NCBI GenBank assembly: GCA_019423565.1
Contig: JAHZBE010000009.1
Coordinates: 1-56,972, forward strand
Origin: a bacterium
GTDB taxonomy: Bacteria; Bacillota_I; Bacilli_A; RF39; UBA660
Direction of reading: 5' to 3'
Length of the DNA stretch: 56,972 nucleotides
A model generated the notes under the pieces. The model did no database searches. It was given only the letters and a program-made list of their open reading frames with translations, and was not told the origin of the DNA. Positions 9,609-17,561 of this stretch are shown piece after piece (position 1 is the first letter of the stretch; each line of letters starts with the position of its first letter). A program made the position numbers and the translations under genes.

Positions 9609-10603
9609 TTATTTATTATCCTTTCTTTTTCCAAAATTTTTTCTACTTCTCTATTTTGAATAGTGTTATCAGTAACATGCATTATTATGTCATAATAATA
9701 TTCTGTAACATATGCTTTAAACGTATCTCTAATAATTTGTTTTAATTTCATTGTTTCTTTTGATTGTGGTAATCCGGTCATAGGTTTAACTCTAAAATCT
9801 GGATATTTTAAATTTAATTTTAGTACCCTGATTATATAATCAAGAGAGTTGTAATCATCCATTTCAAGTGATTTTATCATCGCACTATATTTTTTATCTA
9901 ATTTTTCCGTTTTTATATCATCAGTACTATAAATATCATAAATAAATTTCTTAATATTCTCTTTTTTTATACTTATATTTTCACTGGATAAAATAGAAAC
10001 ATCACTAGATATTTTAGAAATATCTTTTTCTATTTCATCAAATTTATTTCTTGCTGGAGTCCACAATATACAATAATATGGTTCATTTATCATCTCGACT
10101 ATTTCGTTAAATTTATTTTTTATAATTTCTAATTCTTCTTTAGTAAATAAATTTTCATAAAACCAAGATAAATCATAACTTCTTCTATAAATTGATGTAT
10201 TAAATAATCTAACTGGAACATTCTTTTTATTATGAAATAATGCAAGTGCAGTTCTATGTGCGCCATCATGTATAGAATAGTTTAAATCTGTTTCTATTTT
10301 CGACTCATTATCATAAGAATTTTCTACAGATTTTATCAAAGAAATAAACCTATCATTCCAATCTTTGCCTGTTCTAAGCATTTGCATTTTTTTATATAAA
10401 TCAAATCCAAAATCATTAAGTCCATAATAATTTTCTATTGCTAAGTACTTTACAACAATATCAACAGCATTAAAATTCATTCCTTTAAATTGTGCCAAGA
10501 AAAGATCATTTGTTGGAAAATCAATATCTTTATATATTACATCATCAAAAATAGGATAATCTGTTTGTTTTCCGTGCTCTTCTATATACTTATCTAAATA
10601 CAT
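9605..10603 (-). CDS. ParB-like domain protein (DGAHR motif), function unknown
   Basis: 332 residues. Near residue 112 there is SIHDGAHRTALALF followed by VPVRLF, the D-G-x-H-R core of ParB/Srx-type domains, which bind or hydrolyse nucleotides. The C-terminal third holds IIMHVTDNTIQN, which recalls the H-x-x-D active-site segment of nucleoside diphosphate kinases; that likeness is weak. The gene starts 2 bp after the aldolase gene stops and ends by overlapping the cytidylyltransferase, so it is locked into that pathway. I infer a nucleotide- or phosphate-handling step there, not chromosome segregation. Confidence 0.7.
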   Translation of the reverse strand: MYLDKYIEEHGKQTDYPIFDDVIYKDIDFPTNDLFLAQFKGMNFNAVDIVVKYLAIENYYGLNDFGFDLYKKMQMLRTGKDWNDRFISLIKSVENSYDNESKIETDLNYSIHDGAHRTALALFHNKKNVPVRLFNTSIYRRSYDLSWFYENLFTKEELEIIKNKFNEIVEMINEPYYCILWTPARNKFDEIEKDISKISSDVSILSSENISIKKENIKKFIYDIYSTDDIKTEKLDKKYSAMIKSLEMDDYNSLDYIIRVLKLNLKYPDFRVKPMTGLPQSKETMKLKQIIRDTFKAYVTEYYYDIIMHVTDNTIQNREVEKILEKERIINK

Positions 10604-10605
10604 TA

Positions 10606-12363
10606 TTATTCCCCCTCTTCTAATATATTTTCGATTATTTTTTCGTTATATCTAACTCTATGTTCTAACGGTATTTTCTTCATATATTTTTCTATTTTTT
10701 GATAACCAATTTTCTTATTTTTTAAGTATTCGGCATATGTTCTATGAGTTTTTTCAAAAGCACTTATAGAATATGAGAAATCTGGTTTCCAATCATATAT
10801 TTTTTTAAAGTTTAAAACTTCATTTTCCATTAATTCATAAATATATTTCATCTTATACTTTTTATCACTATAAGTATTTAAATAATACGTTATTAATTCC
10901 GTTTTAAGATTTCCAGGATCTCTTCCCATTCCTAAAACTGCAGAATCTATTATTACATTTTTATATCTTGTATTTTTCTGCATAAGTATTTGTGCTGCCC
11001 CAAACGCAGAAGATAAATTATCATGAAGGTGTAAACCTACATTTATATCATTTCTTAATAAATTATTTATAAGATTTAATTTATTATTGAAATCATTATT
11101 TAAAAGTAAGCCAAATGTATCTACAATAGAAAAATAATCAATATCTATTTCATTTACTTTTTTTATTAATTCAATTATTTCTAAATTATTATATCCAGAA
11201 AAATTAATTGGATTTATTGAACATATATACCCCTTTTTCTTAACCAATTTACAATATTTTATTGCTTTATTTAAATATTCTTTATGAAATGATACCCTAA
11301 TCATTTTTACATAACCATCACAATTTTCTAGTTTGTTTATATCATATTTATCTACTTGAACAAGTAGTGATATAATTGAATTTTTTAAATCAATTTTACT
11401 TAGTAAATTATTTGCTTCATATACATAATTAAATCTAGTCTTATTCTTATCATATATACAATCTTCTAAAAAACCTATTTCAATTATATCTATATTACTA
11501 TTTGAAAGATTTTGAATTATTTTTTTTATAGTTGAATAACCAAATTCACAATTATTTAAGTGTCCACCATCTCTAAGTGTACAATCTAAAATTTTAACTT
11601 TATCATAGTTTGCTTTTAAATCTAAGTTATAAAAACTCGTTAAAAACTTTGCTACACCAGAATCATTATTACTGCTAGTCCAAAAATTAATGTTATCTAA
11701 TCCATTAGAATTTTTCATTTTTATTCCAATATTAGATTTTTTTAATGTTTCATAATCTGTTTTGTCATTTCCAAACGAAATTATATTATATTCATCATAA
11801 AAGAATTTATTTATAATATTAATTACATTTGATTTTTCCGATTCTTTAGGATATATTTTATAGCAATTTAAAAAACTTTTATAAATAATTACAAGATTAT
11901 ATTTTTTACAGATTTTTTTAACATAATCAATATTATCTGTAAATATGGTTATTGAAAAGCAATCATTTAAGTTAATTTTATTGATATCAGAATATATTGT
12001 TTCAATAAAATCATATTTATCAATTCTATTTCTATAAGAAGTATTTAAACATTCAATTATAAATAAATCATTATTTTTTACCACTTCATCAATTATTTTT
12101 TTCACTTCTATTTTATTTAACGGATTACAAAAAAATATATGTTCGTCTGAAAAAATATAATTGCCATTAAAGCAAGAAATAAAATTCGGCTTTATTATTT
12201 TTTTATACTTTAAAACTTCATTATAACTATGAGAAGTATTTATTAATACTTTAGAGCCTTTATTTTTACATTCTTCTACAACTTTAATAGTATAATCGTC
12301 AATTTTCAAATCATCGTTGAGTAAAGTTTTATACAAATTTACAGAAATTAAATTTTTTTTCAT
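10606..12363 (-). CDS. HAD-like domain fused to HMGL-like (DRE-TIM) aldolase
   Basis: About 585 residues from the ATG at 12363 (GGGG upstream). Residues 1-240 look like a Cof-type HAD fold: a late ISFGNDKTDYETLKKS segment matches HAD motif IV, but the motif I D-x-D-x-T is replaced by NLYKT, so phosphatase activity is unlikely. From residue 255 an HMGL/DRE-TIM domain follows: ILDCTLRDGGH, GLHLHDN and DSAVLGMGRDPGNLKTE carry the metal and catalytic residues. Such enzymes condense or cleave 2-oxo acids, so a pyruvate- or acyl-derived carbon acid is a likely product. First gene of a tightly packed three-gene operon. Confidence 0.83.
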   Translation of the reverse strand: MKKNLISVNLYKTLLNDDLKIDDYTIKVVEECKNKGSKVLINTSHSYNEVLKYKKIIKPNFISCFNGNYIFSDEHIFFCNPLNKIEVKKIIDEVVKNNDLFIIECLNTSYRNRIDKYDFIETIYSDINKINLNDCFSITIFTDNIDYVKKICKKYNLVIIYKSFLNCYKIYPKESEKSNVINIINKFFYDEYNIISFGNDKTDYETLKKSNIGIKMKNSNGLDNINFWTSSNNDSGVAKFLTSFYNLDLKANYDKVKILDCTLRDGGHLNNCEFGYSTIKKIIQNLSNSNIDIIEIGFLEDCIYDKNKTRFNYVYEANNLLSKIDLKNSIISLLVQVDKYDINKLENCDGYVKMIRVSFHKEYLNKAIKYCKLVKKKGYICSINPINFSGYNNLEIIELIKKVNEIDIDYFSIVDTFGLLLNNDFNNKLNLINNLLRNDINVGLHLHDNLSSAFGAAQILMQKNTRYKNVIIDSAVLGMGRDPGNLKTELITYYLNTYSDKKYKMKYIYELMENEVLNFKKIYDWKPDFSYSISAFEKTHRTYAEYLKNKKIGYQKIEKYMKKIPLEHRVRYNEKIIENILEEGE

Positions 12364-12433
12364 TTTTTTACCCCACAAATTTATCTATATTATATATATT
12401 CACATTTAATCAGAAGTATTACATCAATCTATT

Positions 12434-12486
12434 ATTAACTTTCAGTTAATTAAACATAGTATACTACTTGTTAACTTGCAAGTCAA
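12434..12486 (-). promoter_or_regulatory. Promoter and possible operator of the aldolase operon
   Basis: Minus-strand TTGACT at 12481-12486 and TATACT at 12458-12463 are 17 bp apart, a near-consensus promoter. Just downstream of the predicted start lies a perfect inverted repeat ATTAACT-TTC-AGTTAAT (12434-12450), a fit for a repressor site or short leader hairpin. The untranslated leader is about 90 nt. Confidence 0.75.
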
Positions 12487-12525
12487 TAAAAAACACAAAT
12501 ATAAATTCATATTATACTTATGTTT
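12487..12525 (-). terminator. Terminator after the PEP-synthase-like gene
   Basis: A 14-bp stem with two mismatches (12491-12504 with 12512-12525) is followed on the minus strand by TTTTTT. It separates the PEP-synthase-like gene from the aldolase operon, which then starts from its own promoter immediately beyond. Confidence 0.75.
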
Positions 12526-12536
12526 TCATTTAGTAT

Positions 12537-13940
12537 TTATTTTACAAATTTTACACTTCCATTATTTCCATTTACTTCTATTTGTTCTTCATCCTTTAAT
12601 TTTTCAATAGCATCATAACCCAGTCCTGTTACACATGGAATTCCAAGTTCTCTTGAAATAATTGCAGTATGAGATAAAAAACCACCTTCCGCAGTTATTA
12701 TTCCAGAACTTCTAAGAATAATAGGAACCCAATCTGGATCTGTATAATCAGTTAGTAATATGCTTCCATCTTCGAAAGTATCTACTTCATCTAGTCCTTC
12801 TAAATAAATAGGTTTGCCTATTAGTGTTCCTCTAGATGCCGCAACACCAACAAAAGAATTTTCTGTTGTGCTTACTTCTTTATACTCTATTTTCTTTGTT
12901 ACTGGTCTATATTGTAACCATACTATTTTATCATCTAAAATGCACCATTCAAGATCTGCAGAAGAATTTAGTTTTTGTTGTAATTCTAGACAGCTTTCTC
13001 CTACATTATTACCCTTCACATTTAGATTATTATTGTCATTATTAGGCCATTTTTCAGAAGTAGGTTTTACATGTCCACTCACTAATTTTTCCCCATTACC
13101 ATTAACCCATTCTAAATATCCAGAATCAATATTATTTCCTATCCATACTCCAGAAAGAATGGGTTCTTTAAACTTCTGAACTACCACTGACATATATGGA
13201 TTATCAGTATTAAAATGTTCTACATATGAATTAACTCTTTCATTGTTAATTGAATCTCTTACACATTCAACATTCTCATATATTTCATTCTTTGGTACAT
13301 TTAACTTTGATATAAATAATCCCGCGAATGAATTATTTTCATTATCTTCCACTGTTGCAGAACTCCTAATCGCATAATTTTGATTTTTTAATTTTTCAAT
13401 TTCATCTTTATACAAGCTTTCTTTTAGTGATGTTACGCTTATCAAATATGTTTCTGGAACATTTAACCCATATGTATTTAATATAGAAAGTCCAAGTCCT
13501 TTACCACCTATTATATTTGCAAGATTTTTATTTTCATTAACTAATATAAACCTTGATAATATATTAATATCTATTAAAGGAATATTATCTAAAATTGTAA
13601 GCATAAGTAAACTTTTTCCAGATACTTTTTCTAAATGCGGATAGTTTTTTCTTACTATTTCTTCAAAAGATTGTCTTGCATTTCTATGATCTTTTATTAA
13701 ATCTCTTTCATGAAATATATGTTCTTCATCCTGATAATATTTCATTAACAAATATATCTTAATTATCTCATCATTTAAATCAATATTATTTTCATTTTGA
13801 GTATTAAAATTAGTTAAACTTGATGGTTTATAATTGTCTATTTTTTTAAGTTCATCTAAATAATTATCACCATATTTTCTCTTAAATTCATCTAAAATTT
13901 TTTCTGTAATTATCGAGCCTTCTGTTATTACTTCAATCAT
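12537..13940 (-). CDS. PEP-synthase/PPDK-like enzyme (ATP-grasp plus phosphohistidine domain)
   Basis: 467 residues. An N-terminal ATP-grasp region like that of PEP synthase and PPDK starts near residue 140 (IIGGKGLGLSILN, YAIRSSATVEDNENNSFAG). A phosphohistidine domain ends the protein, with the swivelling His in GGFLSHTAIISRELGIPCV. The PEP/pyruvate TIM-barrel of true PEP synthase is missing. Relatives of this shape use ATP to phosphorylate other small molecules, for example rifampin phosphotransferase or the L-glutamine kinase of the Campylobacter phosphoramidate pathway. The ATG at 13940 has no ribosome site, and the frame stays open upstream to a single TAG; see the entry for 13998-14255. 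Confidence 0.82.
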   Translation of the reverse strand: MIEVITEGSIITEKILDEFKRKYGDNYLDELKKIDNYKPSSLTNFNTQNENNIDLNDEIIKIYLLMKYYQDEEHIFHERDLIKDHRNARQSFEEIVRKNYPHLEKVSGKSLLMLTILDNIPLIDINILSRFILVNENKNLANIIGGKGLGLSILNTYGLNVPETYLISVTSLKESLYKDEIEKLKNQNYAIRSSATVEDNENNSFAGLFISKLNVPKNEIYENVECVRDSINNERVNSYVEHFNTDNPYMSVVVQKFKEPILSGVWIGNNIDSGYLEWVNGNGEKLVSGHVKPTSEKWPNNDNNNLNVKGNNVGESCLELQQKLNSSADLEWCILDDKIVWLQYRPVTKKIEYKEVSTTENSFVGVAASRGTLIGKPIYLEGLDEVDTFEDGSILLTDYTDPDWVPIILRSSGIITAEGGFLSHTAIISRELGIPCVTGLGYDAIEKLKDEEQIEVNGNNGSVKFVK

Positions 13941-13997
13941 TCCATAATAGGCATATGCATGTCTATATTTATACCATTTTTCTATTTTATCATCACA

Positions 13998-14255
13998 CTA
14001 ATCTGCATCATTTTTTAATTTTATACATTCATCCTTTAGCTTTAATATTAAATCATTATAATCTTCCGCCGTAAATGTATCTACATTAATGTAATCAATT
14101 ATTTTAGAAATTTCATCTGACAAATCTGGATTAAGAGCTATATCATACTTTAACATTGTAAGCCATTCATTATCAGTTACAAATTCTTCTAACTTTTGAA
14201 GTTCTTTTTTAAATTTATCTATATCTTTATACTTTTCTATACTTATAAAACGCAT
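13998..14255 (-). CDS. N-terminal fragment in frame with the PEP-synthase-like gene
   Basis: An 85-residue acidic, helical ORF with a good ribosome site (GGTGAG). Its TAG (13998-14000) is in the same frame as the PEP-synthase-like ORF, and the 19 codons between contain no stop and read as plausible protein (IEKWYKYRHAYAYYG). The simplest reading is one gene of about 572 codons, 14255 to 12537, cut by an amber codon. TAG ends many intact genes here, so general read-through is unlikely. It could instead be a genuine small gene. Confidence 0.6.
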   Translation of the reverse strand: MRFISIEKYKDIDKFKKELQKLEEFVTDNEWLTMLKYDIALNPDLSDEISKIIDYINVDTFTAEDYNDLILKLKDECIKLKNDAD

Positions 14256-14286
14256 ATTTTCTCACCATCTTTTATTTCATTATAAC

Positions 14287-14307
14287 AAAAAAAGCCCACA
14301 ACGGACT
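14287..14307 (-). terminator. Terminator of cadC-cadA
   Basis: Stem AGTCC / GGGCT overlaps the cadA stop codon and is followed on the minus strand by TTTTTTTG. It isolates the metal-efflux operon from the gene downstream. Confidence 0.8.
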
Positions 14308-16345
14308 ATTTTTTCATTATTCTAAGTGTATTTAATATTGAAATAATTGTAACACCAACATCCGCAAATACTGCTTGCCACATGTTTGCAATTCCAATAG
14401 CGCTAAGAACTAATATTAGAATTTTTACACCTATAGAGAATACTAAATTTTCTTTTATAATTCTTTTTACTTTATTTGAAATACTTATTGCTTTATTAAT
14501 CTTACTTATATCATCATCCATAATAACAATATCACTTGCTTCAATCGCTGATGATGAACCAATAGATCCCATAGATATTCCAATATCTGCTCTTTTAAGA
14601 GATGGAGCATCATTTATTCCATCACCTATAAAGGCAACTACATCTTTATCATTTAGTAATTCTTCTAATTTTTCATATTTTTCTGTTGGTAAAAGTTCAT
14701 AATAAACTTTATCTATATTTAATTTTTCTGAGATAGAAAGAGCATTTTCTTTTGAATCACCTGTAAACATATATGTTTCAATGCTTTTTTTAGATAATTC
14801 CTTCAAAGTGTTTTCTACTCCTTCTTTTATTCCATCATTAATAGTAAGTGATGAAACTACTTTATCATCAATAGATAGATATATATTTAAAGAACCATCA
14901 TCTTTTATATTAAACATTTTATTGTTACCTATTTTGATTTTTTTATCATCGTATGTATAACTTACACCAAGGCCCTCTATTTCCTTATGATTTTTTACTT
15001 TTTCATTCACATCTATATTTACATAATTCATTATTGATTTAGCAATTGGATGGTTTGATAAATTTTCACCTAATGCATAAAGTTTTAAAATATAATCTTC
15101 ACTATAACTACTATCTAGTAAGTTAAAACTTGTAACTTTAAATGCTCCACTTGTTAATGTACCTGTTTTATCAAATACTATTTTATTAACTCTTGAAAGT
15201 AAATCAAGATAGTTACTACCTTTAACTAATATTCCATTTTTACTTGATACACCAATACCAGTAAAATATGAAAGTGGTACTGAAATTGCAATTGCACATG
15301 GACAAGATATAACTAAAAATACTAGTGCTCTATAAATTGATTCATATATTGTAAGATCTGTGAAAAGTATAAAGCATATAAATGTAATTACACTTATTAT
15401 AAGTACTATTGGAGTATAATACTTAGCCATTTTTGCGACAAATGTTTCTGTCTTTGATTTTTTATCAGTCGCATCTTCTATAAGTGATAATATTTTTGAA
15501 ACAGTACTATCATTAAATAATTTAGTTGCTTTTATCTTTATCACTTTTTCTTCATTTATTGATCCAGATAATACTTCATCCTTTTCTTTTTTATTAACTA
15601 GGTCACTTTCACCAGTTAAAGAAAATAAATTTAACTTAGTTTCACCTTCAATAACTATTCCGTCAACTGGAATTTTTTCACCCTTTTTTATTATTAATAT
15701 ATCATTAATTTTTACGTCTTCTACATTTATTACTTTTGTTTTATCACCAACAACTTTATTTGCAAAGTCTTGTTTTATATTCATTAAATCTTTAATTGAA
15801 TTTCTTGAATTATTAACGGCTTTTTCTTCTAATATTTTACCTATTTCATAAAGTATTATAACCATTAATCCTTCCATTTGTTTATCTACAAAGTAAGCAC
15901 CAATTGCGGATATTGTAATAAGTGCATTTTCATTAATTGTATGTGACTTTATAAGCATTTTAAACGCTACTTTAAATGTTCTATAAAGTAAAATAACATA
16001 TGACGCTATAATAAGTATTTTATTAATTATCTCATTATTAAAATTAACATACAATCCAAGTAAAGCAATTATAACGCCAATAATTAATCTTATTAAATTA
16101 TAATTTTTTTTAGTTTCTTTTGCTTCTTCATCTATTTTAGTAACTACTACTTCTGGTTCTATTTTAGTAACAATATTACTAATATCTTCTATTTTTATAT
16201 CATCATTAGACATAAAAGATAATATTAGTGATGAAAAGTTTACAACTACATCACTTAAATTGTTTTCTTTTTTTAATCTTTCCTCTATTTTATTCGCACA
16301 ATTTGCGCAATCTAAATTATTTAATCTATATTTATATTTCTTCAA
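14306..16345 (-). CDS. cadA: Heavy-metal P1B-type ATPase (Zn/Cd exporter)
   Basis: About 680 residues. A metal-binding HMA domain with DCANCA opens the protein. The P1B core follows: SCPCAIAISVP (the CPC motif in membrane helix 6), DKTGTLTSG (phosphorylated Asp), SNHPIAKS (HP locus) and GDGINDAPSLKRADIG. A CPC motif with a CadC-type regulator points to Zn2+/Cd2+/Pb2+ rather than Cu+. No ATG suits the start; the TTG at 16345, 10 nt after AAAGGT, fits best, with an alternative TTG at 16354. Either start overlaps the end of cadC, so translation is coupled. Confidence 0.92.
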   Translation of the reverse strand: MKKYKYRLNNLDCANCANKIEERLKKENNLSDVVVNFSSLILSFMSNDDIKIEDISNIVTKIEPEVVVTKIDEEAKETKKNYNLIRLIIGVIIALLGLYVNFNNEIINKILIIASYVILLYRTFKVAFKMLIKSHTINENALITISAIGAYFVDKQMEGLMVIILYEIGKILEEKAVNNSRNSIKDLMNIKQDFANKVVGDKTKVINVEDVKINDILIIKKGEKIPVDGIVIEGETKLNLFSLTGESDLVNKKEKDEVLSGSINEEKVIKIKATKLFNDSTVSKILSLIEDATDKKSKTETFVAKMAKYYTPIVLIISVITFICFILFTDLTIYESIYRALVFLVISCPCAIAISVPLSYFTGIGVSSKNGILVKGSNYLDLLSRVNKIVFDKTGTLTSGAFKVTSFNLLDSSYSEDYILKLYALGENLSNHPIAKSIMNYVNIDVNEKVKNHKEIEGLGVSYTYDDKKIKIGNNKMFNIKDDGSLNIYLSIDDKVVSSLTINDGIKEGVENTLKELSKKSIETYMFTGDSKENALSISEKLNIDKVYYELLPTEKYEKLEELLNDKDVVAFIGDGINDAPSLKRADIGISMGSIGSSSAIEASDIVIMDDDISKINKAISISNKVKRIIKENLVFSIGVKILILVLSAIGIANMWQAVFADVGVTIISILNTLRIMKK

Positions 16346-16670
16346 TGTGTTCAAGACCTTTCTCTAATATTTTTTCAACATGATCATCATCAAGTGAATA
16401 GTAAACTACTTTACCTTCTTTTCTTGATTTTATAAGATTAGAATCTTTTAATAATTTTAATTGATGAGATATTGCTGATTGTGTACTCTTTGTAATATAT
16501 GCAATATCATAAACACATAACTCACTTTCTTTTAATGCACAAAATATCTTCATCCTAGTAGTATCTCCAAAAAGTTTAAAAACTTCCGCAAGCTCAAACA
16601 TTTTTTCATCATCAATAATATTATTTAAAACTTTATTTACTCTTTCTTTATCTATAATAATTTCTTCCAT
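16332..16670 (-). CDS. cadC: ArsR/SmtB family metal-sensing repressor
   Basis: 112 residues with a winged helix (TKSTQSAISHQLKLLKDSNL as recognition region). The C-terminal helix has D95, H97, H108 and E111, the same ligands and spacing as the alpha-5 zinc site of CadC. The alpha-3 segment reads ELCVYD, so one of the two Cys of the CadC cadmium site is Tyr, and the N-terminal cysteines are absent. I infer sensing through the alpha-5 site, with Zn as the probable main inducer. It is first in an operon with cadA and has a palindromic operator upstream. Confidence 0.9.
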   Translation of the reverse strand: MEEIIIDKERVNKVLNNIIDDEKMFELAEVFKLFGDTTRMKIFCALKESELCVYDIAYITKSTQSAISHQLKLLKDSNLIKSRKEGKVVYYSLDDDHVEKILEKGLEHIEEI

Positions 16671-16706
16671 AAATATTTCCTTTCATATGAATTTTCACTC
16701 ATATGT

Positions 16707-16760
16707 ATTGTACTACTATATTATTCATAAGTCAATAATATATGAATATAAATTCATATA
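16707..16760 (-). promoter_or_regulatory. cadC-cadA promoter and ArsR-type operator
   Basis: Minus-strand TTGACT (16730-16735) and TACAAT (16707-16712) are spaced by 17 bp. Just upstream is a perfect 9-bp inverted repeat TATATGAAT-4 nt-ATTCATATA (16739-16760), the classic SmtB/CzrA operator shape. Further CATATG copies lie downstream of the -10, near 16684 and 16700. Confidence 0.85.
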
Positions 16761-16770
16761 TTTACATAAT

Positions 16771-16793
16771 AAAAAAAATCCTTAGACAGGATT
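16771..16793 (-). terminator. Terminator after GNAT gene
   Basis: Stem AAATCCT / AGGATTT followed on the minus strand by TTTTTT, 28 bp after the acetyltransferase stop. Confidence 0.8.
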
Positions 16794-16820
16794 TAATACA
16801 AGTATTTACTAATAATAAAG

Positions 16821-17300
16821 TTATAAATCAAGCCATTTTATTATATCTTTTATACTAATTTTGTACAAAGTATTACTAGTAGGTTTAAAACCAATATGAG
16901 TAAACACCTTTTTTGATACATTATTGTTATCATTTATATGAATTGTAATACTATCATATTTTTTCATTTCATCTAATAATGCAAATTTTTTAATTAACTT
17001 TTTTAATATTTCTTTATTCTTATAATCATTTTTTATTTGAACTTCTGAAATCCATAAATCTCCTTCAATGATACAATAATTTAAAAATCCAATAACTTTA
17101 TTATTTTCTGTATATGTAATAACTTTATAATTCTTTGTTTCTTTTATCATATTTGTCCACATATCATAATTTTCTTTATTATCATGTTTATTTTTTTCTT
17201 TCAAAAAATCAGGATATGTAATAAATAAATTTTCTATTAATATATTATACATTTGTCTTAATACATTATCTTCAATATTATTATCATATAAATTTATCAT
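16821..17300 (-). CDS. GNAT-family N-acetyltransferase
   Basis: 159 residues with the GNAT layout: a central VIGFLNYCIIEGDLWISEVQI strand pair leading into the acetyl-CoA region NKEILKKLIKKFA, and a late NNNVSKKVFTHIGFK segment typical of motif B. The classic Q/R-x2-G-x-G/A loop is degenerate (KNDYKNKEIL). Acceptor unknown. It has its own perfect-consensus promoter and terminator, so it is a single-gene unit, and sits next to a tRNA-Ser gene with a second GNAT gene on the other side. Confidence 0.75.
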   Translation of the reverse strand: MINLYDNNIEDNVLRQMYNILIENLFITYPDFLKEKNKHDNKENYDMWTNMIKETKNYKVITYTENNKVIGFLNYCIIEGDLWISEVQIKNDYKNKEILKKLIKKFALLDEMKKYDSITIHINDNNNVSKKVFTHIGFKPTSNTLYKISIKDIIKWLDL

Positions 17301-17326
17301 ATTCTTAACTAAACTCCTTGTTTTGA

Positions 17327-17355
17327 ATTATAAGTTGTTACTACAAAATTGTCAA
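17327..17355 (-). promoter_or_regulatory. Consensus promoter for the GNAT gene at 16821
   Basis: Minus-strand TTGACA (17350-17355), 17-bp spacer, TATAAT (17327-17332): an exact sigma-A consensus. AAGGAG follows about 10 bp downstream. Confidence 0.85.
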
Positions 17356-17384
17356 TTATACCTGAAAACAATAAAATTTGCGCA

Positions 17385-17409
17385 ACAAAAAAATCCCTCG
17401 AACGGGATT
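17385..17409 (-). terminator. Terminator of tRNA-Ser
   Basis: Stem AATCCC / GGGATT with loop GTTCGA and TTTTTTT on the minus strand, just 3' of the tRNA. Confidence 0.85.
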
Positions 17410-17420
17410 AATTTCATTAA

Positions 17421-17511
17421 TGGCGGAGTGAGAGGGATTTGAACCCTCGCGGCAGTTACCCACCCTACACCCTTAGCAGGGGCGCCTCTTCAGCCTCTTG
17501 AGTATCACTCC
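17421..17511 (-). tRNA. tRNA-Ser (GCT)
   Basis: A 91-nt class II tRNA with a long variable arm, acceptor GGAGTGA / TCACTCC, anticodon GCT at 17475-17477, T-loop GGTTCAAATCC and an encoded CCA. It reads AGC and AGU codons. Own promoter and terminator. Confidence 0.96.
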
Positions 17512-17524
17512 AACGCGCAATATA

Positions 17525-17553
17525 ATTTTACCATTTCTTACGCGATAGGTCAA
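17525..17553 (-). promoter_or_regulatory. tRNA-Ser promoter
   Basis: Minus-strand TTGACC (17548-17553), 17-bp spacer ending TGG, TAAAAT (17525-17530): an extended -10 promoter 14 bp upstream of the tRNA. Confidence 0.75.
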
Positions 17554-17561
17554 TATTAATT

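Noticed and set aside
9605..10603. Chromosome-partitioning ParB
   Set aside because: It lacks the ParB helix-turn-helix and C-terminal dimer domain and is locked in a metabolic operon without parA.
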